From Acidobacterium sp049965615 (lineage in GTDB: Bacteria > Acidobacteriota > Terriglobia > Terriglobales > Acidobacteriaceae), in contig JBMFWD010000061.1 in NCBI GenBank assembly GCA_049965615.1, forward strand, positions 1 to 17,646: DNA of 17,646 nucleotides, read 5' to 3'. Below the pieces are notes generated by a model. It was not told the DNA's origin, made no database searches, and saw only the letters and a list, made by a program, of their open reading frames with translations. A program made the translations under genes and the position numbers. Positions 6,282 through 13,838 of this stretch are shown piece after piece (the stretch's first letter is position 1; every line of letters starts with the position of its first letter).

Positions 6282-6566
6282 ATGTTGCGAATCTCGGTCA
6301 AAGACAATCCGAACGGACTCCACCTTAAGTTGGAAGGCAAGCTCATTCCACCGTGGACAAGTGAGCTCGAGTCGGTCTGGCATCAGATTGTTACCAATCT
6401 CGACGGCAAAAAGCTTCACATCGATCTTTGCGGTACCACCTTCGTTGACCACGAGGGCATGCACCTCCTGCGCGCCATTGTGGACGTCGCCAACCCGGAC
6501 ATTGAAGCCAACTCGCCGTTGACCCGGCAGTTTGCAGAACAGGCGCGCTGCAAGGCGCAAGCATAA
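6282..6566 (+). CDS. Small STAS-domain-like protein
   Basis: This 94-residue protein has the STAS pattern: a first strand (MLRISVKDNPNGLHLKLEGKL), a helix around PPWTSELESVWHQIV, then a central strand (KLHIDLCGTTFVDHEG) and a helix (MHLLRAIVDVA). STAS proteins often act as anti-sigma factor antagonists or sensor modules. Here the phosphorylatable Ser of the D-S-x-G motif is replaced (Asp56-His57-Glu58-Gly59), so a phosphoswitch like that of SpoIIAA is unlikely. The start is an ATG with AGAGAG upstream; an in-frame GTG at 6189 lies inside the operator and is rejected. It is 24 bp upstream of the Crp/Fnr gene, on the same strand. The partner and function are unknown. Confidence 0.75.
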   Translation: MLRISVKDNPNGLHLKLEGKLIPPWTSELESVWHQIVTNLDGKKLHIDLCGTTFVDHEGMHLLRAIVDVANPDIEANSPLTRQFAEQARCKAQA

Positions 6567-6590
6567 AGCGGTAAAGGAAAGGCAACAACC

Positions 6591-7307
6591 ATGAATCTAC
6601 ACACCGGAAATCACGACACCAGGAACTGCGAAAACTGCCAGCTCCGCGACCCCGGCATGTTCTGCGATCTACCCAAGAGCGGCATGGAGGCCTTCCAATC
6701 TTCCAGGCACACCTCCACCTATCCTTCCGGCACTTTCCTTTACTTTGAACGCGAGGCAAACCGGGGCGTCTTTGTTATCTGTTCCGGACAGGTGAAGCTT
6801 TCCGTCAGCTCCAGCGCCGGCAAGACCCTGATTCTGAAGATCGCCAAGCCCGGTGATATCCTCGGCCTCAGCTCCACGCTGACCGACACCCCGTATGAGG
6901 CCACCGCAGAAGTACTCCAGACCGCGCGGGTTACCTATCTGCGTGCTGAAGACTTCCGCGCGCTCATCGCAAAGTATCCCCAGGCCTACTCCAGCGTCAT
7001 TCGCCAGCTCAATCTGCAATATGAGAGCGCCTGCGAGCAGCTGCGCACGCTGGCTCTTTGCAACTCCACCACCGAGAAACTCGCCCGCCTGCTCCTGCGC
7101 TGGTCCAACCAGGGACGTCAAACCCCGGAAGGGACGCAGTTCACTGTGCCGCTCACCCACGAGCAGATTGCCGAGTGCGTTGGCGCTACCCGCGAAACTG
7201 TCACCCGCACCCTGGGGGACTTCAAGCGCAGGCACCTCATCGCTCTCCATGGAGCAAGCATGGTCATCCCGAACCGCCGCGCTTTGGAAAGCGTAAGCGG
7301 CTCCTGA
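6591..7307 (+). CDS. Crp/Fnr-family transcription regulator with CRP-type recognition helix
   Basis: This 238-residue regulator has an N-terminal cysteine cluster (Cys13-x2-Cys16-x8-Cys25, in NCENCQLRDPGMFCDLP), a cyclic-nucleotide-like beta-roll (about 35-125), a dimerisation helix (about 125-160) and a winged HTH (about 186-230). The recognition helix reads T-R-E-T-V-T-R; Arg201, Glu202 and Arg206 match CRP Arg180, Glu181 and Arg185, which read TGTGA. FNR would have E-x-x-S-R. The roll lacks the Glu and Arg that bind cAMP in CRP, and Thr115 stands where FNR has its fourth ligand, Cys122. A redox or Fe-S effector is possible but unproven. A good SD (AAAGGAAAGG) precedes the ATG. A terminator follows. 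Matching operators occur upstream of four operons in the window, including its own. Confidence 0.92.
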   Translation: MNLHTGNHDTRNCENCQLRDPGMFCDLPKSGMEAFQSSRHTSTYPSGTFLYFEREANRGVFVICSGQVKLSVSSSAGKTLILKIAKPGDILGLSSTLTDTPYEATAEVLQTARVTYLRAEDFRALIAKYPQAYSSVIRQLNLQYESACEQLRTLALCNSTTEKLARLLLRWSNQGRQTPEGTQFTVPLTHEQIAECVGATRETVTRTLGDFKRRHLIALHGASMVIPNRRALESVSGS

Positions 7308-7334
7308 ATCTATCATTCGCAACCTTGTCTGCTC

Positions 7335-7361
7335 TGGCGCCGGCGCTATTCTCCGGCGCCA
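7335..7361 (+). terminator. Intrinsic terminator after the Crp/Fnr gene
   Basis: TGGCGCCGG and CCGGCGCCA form a perfect 9-bp stem with a 9-base loop (7344-7352), starting 28 bp after the stop. The following sequence is pyrimidine-rich (CTTCTTCGTCC) rather than a pure T-run, so termination may be incomplete and allow some read-through into the sigma-54 activator gene. Confidence 0.6.
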
Positions 7362-7377
7362 CTTCTTCGTCCGTGTC

Positions 7378-7406
7378 TTGCGATCGCCTCGCAGCTAGGT
7401 CAGAAT
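7378..7406 (+). promoter_or_regulatory. Weak candidate sigma-70-like promoter for the sigma-54 activator
   Basis: TTGCGA (7378-7383), a 17-bp spacer and CAGAAT (7401-7406) each match the consensus at four of six bases. The predicted start at about 7412-7414 would almost coincide with the ATG at 7416. The gene has no clear SD, which would fit a near-leaderless message, but the evidence is thin. Confidence 0.25.
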
Positions 7407-7415
7407 CTTTAAGTA

Positions 7416-9731
7416 ATGGACGTTGCCGCGGAGAAAACCTCCCAGCCGGCCGCCGATGCAAGGGCCACGCTGGACAAAAGCATATTTCTGGCACTCTTTG
7501 ACCATGCGCCCGACGCGATTCTGGTCGCGCGCAGCGATGGCCAAATTGTCGAGGCAAGCATTCAGGCCGAAACCCTTTTTGGATATCCTCGTGAACAATT
7601 AATCGGGAAAAAGGTCGAAGATCTCCTTCCCGAACGTTTCCGAAAGACACACAGCCATTACCGGCATGAGTACTCTCAGGCTCCCCACAGTCGCTCCATG
7701 GGAGAGGGCCTGCAGCTCTTTGCACTCCGCAGCGACGGGGTTGAAATTCCGGTCGACGTCATGCTGAGCCCGGTCCAGACCGCTACCGAAGCCGTTGTCC
7801 TGGCCGTCGTGCGCGATATTTCACGGCGAAAGAAGATGGAAGCGAAGCTGCGCGAAACCCAGGAGCACTTCCGCGCAATCGTCGAAGGCGCCAGAGACTA
7901 CGCCATCTTCATGCTCAATCCACACGGCCTCGTCGTCACCTGGAACCAGGGCGCCGAGCGCATCCTGGGATACCGCGCCGAGGAAATCATCGGACAGAAA
8001 TTGTCGGTGTTTTATCCGCCGGAAGAGGTCGAACGGGGAAGGCCAGAGCAGGAACTGCAAGTTGCCGCCGCCGAGGGACGTTACGAAGACGAAGGGTGGC
8101 GCATTCGCCGCGACGGTTCTCGATTCTGGGCCAATGTCGTCGTTTCCCCCCTCTACAACGCTGAAAATCAACTTATCGGCTACTCCAAGCTCTCACGGGA
8201 TCTCACAGACCGTCGCCGGGCAGAAGAAGCTCTGCTCACCGAACTCAGCTCATCCGTTTTGCCCGGCCTCGATATTGAAACCATGATGTCCGCCATCGCG
8301 GCCAGTATCCAGCGGCTCATCCCCCATGACTACGCCAGCGTCTCGCTCTTCGACACAGCCGACCAGGTCATGCGAACTTACCGGCTGCATGGCTCCCGGC
8401 AAGAGCGTGTGGTCTCGGAAATCGCTCTGGCTCACGCCGAAGGCTTCCCCGAGATGAGCGTCTTCCAGAGTCACGATGCGATTTATGAACCCGATCTCCC
8501 GCACTCCGCTTTCCCGAAAGCGGCACTTGCCAGTCTGCTCTCCGCCGGAGTGCAGGCAGCCTGGTGGCTGCCCCTGAAGGGTGACGGGCAACTCGCCGGG
8601 GTGCTCAGTATCGGAACAAAAGACCCTGAAGCCCTGGCCAACATCACCCGCAATACCCTCCTGCAAATGGCAGGACAAATCGCCCTCACCATGCAGGGAG
8701 TTAACGCCGCCCGCCAGCTCTCTTCTCTTACCGAAAGACTGCAGCAGGAAAAGCGTTACCTCGAAGAGGAACTCCATACCGAGTACAGCTTTGAGGAGAT
8801 TGTCGGTCAAAGTGCCGAGGTCAAGCGGGTGCTCAAGCAAGTGGAAACTGTAGCGCCAACCGATGCAACCGTACTGATCCTTGGTGAAACTGGAACCGGA
8901 AAAGAACTCATCGCCCGCGCCATACATAACCTCAGCCCCCGCACAAGCGGAACCTTCGTCAAGGTCAACTGCTCATCCATCCCCTCAGGGCTTTTGGAAA
9001 GCGAACTCTTCGGCCATGAAAAGGGCGCGTTCACCGGGGCAATCAGTCAGCGCATCGGGCGCCTGGAACTCGCCCACCGTGGAACCTTGTTCCTGGACGA
9101 AATCGGCGACCTCCCGCTTGAACTTCAGCCCAAGCTGCTGCGAGCCCTTCAGGAAAAAGAAATTGAACGGCTCGGCGGCAAACGCACCATACCAGTCGAC
9201 TTCCGCCTGCTGGCCGCCACCCACCGCGACCTCTCCCGCATGGTTCGCGAGGGTACATTCCGCAGTGACTTGTACTACCGGCTCAAGGTCTTCCCCATCC
9301 TGCTGCCGCCTCTCCGCCAACGCAGAGAGGATATTCCGGAGCTCGTCAATTACTTCGTAGCCAAGCACGCCCGGCGCATGAACCGCCTCATCGAATCGAT
9401 CCCCGATGAAGTGATGGATGCCCTCTCGCGCTGGCAGTGGCCCGGCAATATTCGCGAGCTGGAAAATTTTCTCGAACGCGCAGTGATCCTTACCCGAGGC
9501 TCTATCCTTCGTGCTCCTCTCGGAGAACTACAGGAACTCACGGAAGAACCCAAGCCTGCAAATCACTCCCTGGAAGCCAATGAGCGATCTCACATCCTCC
9601 AGGCGCTCCGTGACGCCGGGGGTGCCATCGGTGGCCCCGGAGGCGCAGCCGAGCGGCTCGGCATCAAGCGAACCACCCTCAACTCCAAAATCAAAAAACT
9701 GGGCATCGAACGCCGCGAGTACCTTACCTGA
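7416..9731 (+). CDS. Sigma-54 dependent activator, PAS-PAS-GAF-AAA+-Fis (FhlA-like C-terminus)
   Basis: This is a 771-residue enhancer-binding protein that would remodel sigma-54 RNA polymerase by ATP hydrolysis. Domains in order: PAS 1 (about 28-140), PAS 2 (about 147-268), a GAF domain (about 273-445), a short coiled-coil linker, AAA+ (about 458-698) and a Fis-type HTH (about 722-771). The AAA+ domain has Walker A GETGTGKE (490-497), the sigma-54 contact loop GAFTGA (537-542) and Walker B GTLFLDE (556-562), so it is expected to be active. The HTH (GGPGGAAERLGIKRTTLNSK) resembles FhlA. There is no receiver domain, so the signal is sensed directly, through PAS or GAF ligands that cannot be named. 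An in-frame TAA two codons before the ATG fixes the start. Its likely target is the -24/-12 promoter at 6239. Confidence 0.93.
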   Translation: MDVAAEKTSQPAADARATLDKSIFLALFDHAPDAILVARSDGQIVEASIQAETLFGYPREQLIGKKVEDLLPERFRKTHSHYRHEYSQAPHSRSMGEGLQLFALRSDGVEIPVDVMLSPVQTATEAVVLAVVRDISRRKKMEAKLRETQEHFRAIVEGARDYAIFMLNPHGLVVTWNQGAERILGYRAEEIIGQKLSVFYPPEEVERGRPEQELQVAAAEGRYEDEGWRIRRDGSRFWANVVVSPLYNAENQLIGYSKLSRDLTDRRRAEEALLTELSSSVLPGLDIETMMSAIAASIQRLIPHDYASVSLFDTADQVMRTYRLHGSRQERVVSEIALAHAEGFPEMSVFQSHDAIYEPDLPHSAFPKAALASLLSAGVQAAWWLPLKGDGQLAGVLSIGTKDPEALANITRNTLLQMAGQIALTMQGVNAARQLSSLTERLQQEKRYLEEELHTEYSFEEIVGQSAEVKRVLKQVETVAPTDATVLILGETGTGKELIARAIHNLSPRTSGTFVKVNCSSIPSGLLESELFGHEKGAFTGAISQRIGRLELAHRGTLFLDEIGDLPLELQPKLLRALQEKEIERLGGKRTIPVDFRLLAATHRDLSRMVREGTFRSDLYYRLKVFPILLPPLRQRREDIPELVNYFVAKHARRMNRLIESIPDEVMDALSRWQWPGNIRELENFLERAVILTRGSILRAPLGELQELTEEPKPANHSLEANERSHILQALRDAGGAIGGPGGAAERLGIKRTTLNSKIKKLGIERREYLT

Positions 9732-9748
9732 CCCCTGAGCAGAAGAAA

Positions 9749-9774
9749 GGCGCCGGGGTTCCACGCCCGGCGCC
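9749..9774 (-). terminator. Intrinsic terminator of the electron-transfer operon
   Basis: GGCGCCGGG and CCCGGCGCC form a perfect 9-bp stem with an 8-base loop (9758-9765) in the 64-bp gap between convergent genes. On the minus strand it is followed by TTTCTTCT, as expected for a terminator of the operon ending at 9796. On the plus strand no T-run follows, so it would serve the activator gene less well. Confidence 0.75.
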
Positions 9775-9795
9775 CGAGAGAACTTCGGATTCCAT

Positions 9796-11220
9796 TTAGA
9801 TCGATGGGACTGCGTCTGTCGTAATCCCTAGCTGTTGGAGGATCTTCGGATTGCTCTCCTGCACCGCAAGAATGTTATGGCAGGTGGTGCAATCGTTCGG
9901 AATCGATTTTCCGTCCTTGGCAGTATGACTTCCGTCGTGGCAGCGGAAGCACCCCGGATAATCCATGTGACCGATGTTATTGGGATAGGTTCCCCAGGTG
10001 ACATTCATATTCGGAAATACATTCTGGTCATAGACCGCAACAAGTCCCTTTGCAGCCTGCTCAACCGTAGCGCGCTGGTTCTCCCACACGGCGGGATAAT
10101 TCGTCTTGTAATACTGATAAAGGGCATCTGTGATCTTCTTTCCTGCCTCCTCCTGCGAGCTGTACTTCGTCTGGATAAGTGCCAAGCCCTCTTTGTGGAC
10201 GAATGGCAAAGACGGACTTACGTTGCCATGCGACATCGCGGCATCCAGAGCTTTCTGCGGAGTCTTAAAGATATGGGTCGCCTGATTGTGGCAATCCATG
10301 CAGTCCATCACGCGTGTCACGCCTTTCACCGGACCAGTCCAGTTTGTATCCACAAACTGTCTCTCACCACCCTTGCCATTTGGGGCAGTTACGGCAATGA
10401 TCTTCTGGCCTGTGTCGTTGGTTGCCGTGTAGACAAAATGCGAAAGATGCTCGCGATGAATCAGGTTGAGATGAAGCACCAGCACCGTAGTTACTTCGGT
10501 GTTCTTCTCATCATCTTCGTAGCTGTTGAGTACGATCAACTTGTCTCCGGTAAACCGACGAGGGTTATGGCACTCTTCGCACGTTGCACGGGCCGGGCGA
10601 AGTGCGTTTAGCGGAACCTTGATCGGCCGCGGATAATCATGAAACGCAACTTCAAAAAGCTGCTTTGTCCCCTGCATCTTGGCATGCACATAAGAATCAA
10701 AGCCCGAGCCAACGTGGCACTCCACGCAAGCCACATGCGCATGAGGCGAGTGCTGATAGGCCACCCACTGCGGATGCATCACGTGGCAGGATTCACCGCA
10801 GAACTGCGCTGAGTCCATGTACGAGACGCCCTGATAAGTTGCCGTGCCAACAATCGCCAGATTGACGACCGTCGCAACCAGCACAATCAGAAATCCGTGC
10901 CGAAATACCGGATTATTGAGATCCAGTTTCGGATAGATCGAAGGAATCTGACCGGCCCTGCGCAACTTTTCGCGCCGGAAAAAGACCCCAACCGCGATCA
11001 TAATGAGGCCGCCAACAAACAGAATTGGCAGCAGGAAGAAGAAGATCAACCCCAGATATGGATTGTTCAACGCATTGTTGACCAGATCCATGATCCAGAA
11101 CGTCCACCAGGTAATGGCAGACGCCATGGTGATGCTACCCCCTATCAGCGACAGCGGATTATTGCCATAGAAGAAGAACGATTGGAGCCAATTCTCTTTG
11201 AACCTTCTCAGCCAGGTCAT
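9796..11220 (-). CDS. NapC/NirT-like inner-membrane hexaheme cytochrome c (ImcH-like quinol dehydrogenase)
   Basis: This 474-residue protein has three N-terminal membrane helices (about 22-46, 54-81 and 107-130) and a periplasmic domain with six haem sites: CGESCH at Cys141 (a C-x3-CH variant), then CxxCH at Cys165, 214, 307, 424 and 444. The segment FCGESCHVMHPQWVAYQHSP followed by VACVECHVGSG is typical of NapC/NirT-type proteins, which take electrons from quinol and pass them to periplasmic carriers. Three helices plus several extra haems resemble Geobacter ImcH (seven haems as I recall) more than four-haem NapC or CymA. The ATG at 11220 has GGAG six bases upstream; an ATG four codons earlier has AGGAG directly abutting it. 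It is the last gene of the operon. Confidence 0.85.
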   Translation of the reverse strand: MTWLRRFKENWLQSFFFYGNNPLSLIGGSITMASAITWWTFWIMDLVNNALNNPYLGLIFFFLLPILFVGGLIMIAVGVFFRREKLRRAGQIPSIYPKLDLNNPVFRHGFLIVLVATVVNLAIVGTATYQGVSYMDSAQFCGESCHVMHPQWVAYQHSPHAHVACVECHVGSGFDSYVHAKMQGTKQLFEVAFHDYPRPIKVPLNALRPARATCEECHNPRRFTGDKLIVLNSYEDDEKNTEVTTVLVLHLNLIHREHLSHFVYTATNDTGQKIIAVTAPNGKGGERQFVDTNWTGPVKGVTRVMDCMDCHNQATHIFKTPQKALDAAMSHGNVSPSLPFVHKEGLALIQTKYSSQEEAGKKITDALYQYYKTNYPAVWENQRATVEQAAKGLVAVYDQNVFPNMNVTWGTYPNNIGHMDYPGCFRCHDGSHTAKDGKSIPNDCTTCHNILAVQESNPKILQQLGITTDAVPSI

Positions 11221-11235
11221 CTGCGTCTCCATCTC

Positions 11236-12099
11236 CTATCCAGAGAAGTAGGCCATTAAAGTGAGCGCAAGCAGGGCCAGTCCAATCGCTACAGCTACAA
11301 AGCCCGCAATGCGCGCTACGTTTACGAAGGACGAAGACGGTGGAAGGTCCACTCTGGATTCCAACTTCCCTTCACCCGCGAGTCGCGAATACTCCATCGC
11401 CCGCTTTTCTTCGAACTCCTCTTCTGTTTCCCGCCCGGTCAGCACAACCATGTCCATCGGAAATGAACCCGGACGAAGGTGGGTATTGAAGAAATGAATC
11501 GCAAAGATGAACAGCACCGCAAGCAGTGCCTCTTCACCGTGAATGATGAGCGCAGCGTTCAACGCCCATCCGGGCAAAAAGCGCGCAAAGAAGGGCGCGA
11601 ACCACATGGCGTAACCGGAAAAGCCGATCACCACCATCCCCCAGAACACTGCCCAGTAATCAAACTTCTCCCAGTAGGCATAGCGCTCGAACCGCGGCTT
11701 CGGACCCAGGCCCAGGAACCACCGGAAATTTCCGAACAAGTCTTTAATGTCCTTCCATTGAGGCACCATCGACGTCGGTCCCCAGAAAATCCCCTTTTCA
11801 CGACGAACCAGACCACGGTAAAGAATTTGCCCCAGGTGCGCGAGAAAGGCCAGCGTAAGAATGACCGCACACAATTTATGGAAAAAGAGAATGGCCGCAA
11901 ACCCTCCCACGATGCGAGCAAAATCTTTGGCCAGCGGAGACATGCTGAATCGCAAAGGAAGTCCAGTCAGGGCCAGGCCAAGAAATGTGGTCACCACAGT
12001 CGCGTGCAGGAGTGTTTGCATCGGAGTGAATCTGCGAAAGTACTTCCCTGCAACACCTTGACCGCCTGCTACCGCTGAACCGACTGTCTCGCTACTCAT
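11236..12099 (-). CDS. b-type cytochrome, membrane quinone oxidoreductase subunit (cytochrome b561 / FdnI-like)
   Basis: This 287-residue protein has about five membrane helices (about 28-48, 68-92, 148-168, 180-204 and 260-285). Histidines placed within or at the ends of helices (His32, His74, His88, His187, His202 and His207) are candidates for two b haems. The pattern TPMQTLLHATVV, FFHKLCAV and IHFFNTHLRPGSFPMD matches the di-haem cytochrome b family that includes formate dehydrogenase gamma subunits. It probably exchanges electrons between the quinone pool and the 11-haem cytochrome, whose gene overlaps its start by eight bases (ATGAGTAG), implying coupled translation. An SD (GGGGGAAG) precedes the ATG. 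The pair resembles the separate b and c subunits of Geobacter CbcBA, or the fused CbcL; that is an analogy, not a tested homology. Confidence 0.85.
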   Translation of the reverse strand: MSSETVGSAVAGGQGVAGKYFRRFTPMQTLLHATVVTTFLGLALTGLPLRFSMSPLAKDFARIVGGFAAILFFHKLCAVILTLAFLAHLGQILYRGLVRREKGIFWGPTSMVPQWKDIKDLFGNFRWFLGLGPKPRFERYAYWEKFDYWAVFWGMVVIGFSGYAMWFAPFFARFLPGWALNAALIIHGEEALLAVLFIFAIHFFNTHLRPGSFPMDMVVLTGRETEEEFEEKRAMEYSRLAGEGKLESRVDLPPSSSFVNVARIAGFVAVAIGLALLALTLMAYFSG

Positions 12100-13465
12100 G
12101 ATCTTCCCCCTTTGCGCTCCGGCCTCTCCAGCGAGCAAACTGCAGCCGCGTAAACCACAGAATGGTATGGATGGCAAAGAAGCCAAGAACGCTCCATAAC
12201 AGGAGGTCCATAAAAATTCGTATGGAGAAAAGCGCCGGATTGGAGTGAAAGTCGTAGGCATCTGCGTGTGGGTCGTAGCTTACAAACTTTACGTTCGATT
12301 CGCTGTGACACTTGCCACAGGTCTTCACCAGATTCGCTCGATTCACCGGAGACTGCGGATCGGATGCCGGCAGCACTTCATGCGGCCCATGGCAATCCCA
12401 GCAGTGCGCAACCTCGGTGTAACCCAGGGCCGATACCTGCGCGTGGAACGTATCCCGATAGGTAGCGTACTTCTCCCTGTGACAGCCACCGCAGGTTCCA
12501 ACTGTCCTCTCCTGGAATGCGGTGTGCGCGGGCTCGGATATCCGGTGCGCGGTATGGCAATCCGTGCACACTGGCGCCTTCTTGTTTCCGGCCAGCATCG
12601 CCTTTCCGTGCGTTCCTGCCAGGTACTTCTCTTCGATGCCCGCATGACACTTTCCACAAGTCCCCGGAATATTCGTCCTGTAAGTGGAACTTTCAGGATT
12701 GGTGCGAGGCAGGATATGGTGCGTTCCATGGCAGCTGGAGCAATTTGCCGCAACCAGCAGGCCGTCTTTTGTCAGCGCCGCCCCATGAATGGAATCCTTG
12801 TACTCCCCGTACACATTCTTCAGGTGATGCTGCTTCACAAAAGCGGCATTTCCATGGCACGCCCCGCAGGTATGCGGAATATTCAGCGGGTAAACCGGCG
12901 AATTCTTGTCCGTCACCTTCACAATGGCATGCGGGTTGCCATGACAATTCAGGCAGGAGTGCGCACCTTGTCCGGCATGCACGGTGCCCGCCAGCCCGGA
13001 GGCTTCCTGCGTGTGGCAGGTTCCGCACTGCACCTCGGCCACCTTTGCCGGATGAGGAAATGTCTTGATGTCGCTGTGACACGCTGCGCAGCCCAACACT
13101 CCGTGCACACTCGCATGAAAGGTGTCCGCTGCGACGCTGATGGTGTGTCCCGACGAGTCCTGCATACCCGGATTACCGTGGCAGGACAGGCAATCCAGTT
13201 GCTGCCCCCTCAACCATAGTGGGAACAGAAAAAGAAGCACGGCACAAATCACCGCAGGCAGCAGCCTGTAGCGATACAGCATGCCGTGCTTCTCCATCTC
13301 GCATAACCGGTCGGAAGTCACCTTCGCCGGAGTCGACGTCTTCGAGAAACGCTTAGCTCGACTGCGATCCGGGCTTCCCTTACACCCTGCAAGGCTGCAG
13401 TTCCGCTTTCTGGAGAAGTCCGCAACGGACTCCTCTTCCTCGATCCGTGAATCCGGCGAAGTCAT
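12092..13465 (-). CDS. 11-haem membrane-anchored cytochrome c (cytochrome c3-like / CbcA-like)
   Basis: This 457-residue protein has eleven CxxCH motifs at Cys92, 126, 147, 171, 200, 242, 270, 300, 325, 355 and 383. A hydrophobic helix lies before them (about 65-86) and another at the C-terminus (about 413-440, containing His433). The haem domain would be periplasmic and act as a multi-haem wire fed by the b cytochrome encoded next. The ATG at 13465 has GGGAGG five bases upstream and follows the monohaem gene by 18 bp, but it gives an unusual polar N-terminal extension of about 62 residues before the first helix. An internal ATG at 13282 (MLYRYRLLPAVICAVLLF) also has GGAG at a suitable distance and would start with a normal signal anchor. 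The true start is uncertain. Confidence 0.88.
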   Translation of the reverse strand: MTSPDSRIEEEESVADFSRKRNCSLAGCKGSPDRSRAKRFSKTSTPAKVTSDRLCEMEKHGMLYRYRLLPAVICAVLLFLFPLWLRGQQLDCLSCHGNPGMQDSSGHTISVAADTFHASVHGVLGCAACHSDIKTFPHPAKVAEVQCGTCHTQEASGLAGTVHAGQGAHSCLNCHGNPHAIVKVTDKNSPVYPLNIPHTCGACHGNAAFVKQHHLKNVYGEYKDSIHGAALTKDGLLVAANCSSCHGTHHILPRTNPESSTYRTNIPGTCGKCHAGIEEKYLAGTHGKAMLAGNKKAPVCTDCHTAHRISEPAHTAFQERTVGTCGGCHREKYATYRDTFHAQVSALGYTEVAHCWDCHGPHEVLPASDPQSPVNRANLVKTCGKCHSESNVKFVSYDPHADAYDFHSNPALFSIRIFMDLLLWSVLGFFAIHTILWFTRLQFARWRGRSAKGEDHE

Positions 13466-13483
13466 CACTTCCTCCCGGAGAAG

Positions 13484-13804
13484 CTACTTCTTCTCAAGTA
13501 CGCGTATGTAAGTAACCAGATCCTTGATCTGCGTGTTGCTCAACTGGTTCTTGTAAGCCGGCATCTTGCCCACGCCGTCTTCAATCGCCTTCATGAGAGC
13601 AGCATCCGTCTTCTTCTTCACTCCCGACGCCTCAAAGGATGGAACTTTCATCATCTTTGCCATCGGAGTTGCGGCCTTGCCATCCGGGCCATGGCACATC
13701 TCGCATTTCGCCTTGTAGAGCGAGGCTCCCGGGCCTTGTGCAAAGGCCACTGGTACGGCCATTGCGGTTGCGAGCAGTACTGCCAGCTTGAGTGTGTGTT
13801 TCAT
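13484..13804 (-). CDS. Periplasmic monohaem cytochrome c (class I, c553/c6-like)
   Basis: A 106-residue precursor with a signal peptide (MKHTLKLAVLLATAMAVPVA, cleavage probably after AFA) and one haem site, Cys34-x2-Cys37-His38. The likely axial Met is Met81 in GKMPAYKNQLS, and the C-terminal helix (IKDLVTYIRVL) is typical of class I cytochromes c. It is probably a soluble shuttle between inner-membrane cytochromes and the outer-membrane conduit. The start is set by a perfect AAGGAGG nine bases before the ATG; an in-frame ATG ten codons upstream is unlikely because it would put charged residues before the signal peptide. It lies 34 bp after the barrel gene and 18 bp before the 11-haem gene. 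Confidence 0.9.
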   Translation of the reverse strand: MKHTLKLAVLLATAMAVPVAFAQGPGASLYKAKCEMCHGPDGKAATPMAKMMKVPSFEASGVKKKTDAALMKAIEDGVGKMPAYKNQLSNTQIKDLVTYIRVLEKK

Positions 13805-13838
13805 GGTGATTGGCCTCCTTTTGACCGGTTCCATGTTG

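Noticed and set aside
12304..12319. TGTGA-N6-CCACA resembling a Crp-type site
   Set aside because: It lies inside the 11-haem coding region, far from any start, and arises from the codons around a CxxCH motif.
12245..13219. 324-residue plus-strand frame opposite the 11-haem cytochrome
   Set aside because: Antisense shadow; the minus frame holds eleven CxxCH motifs.
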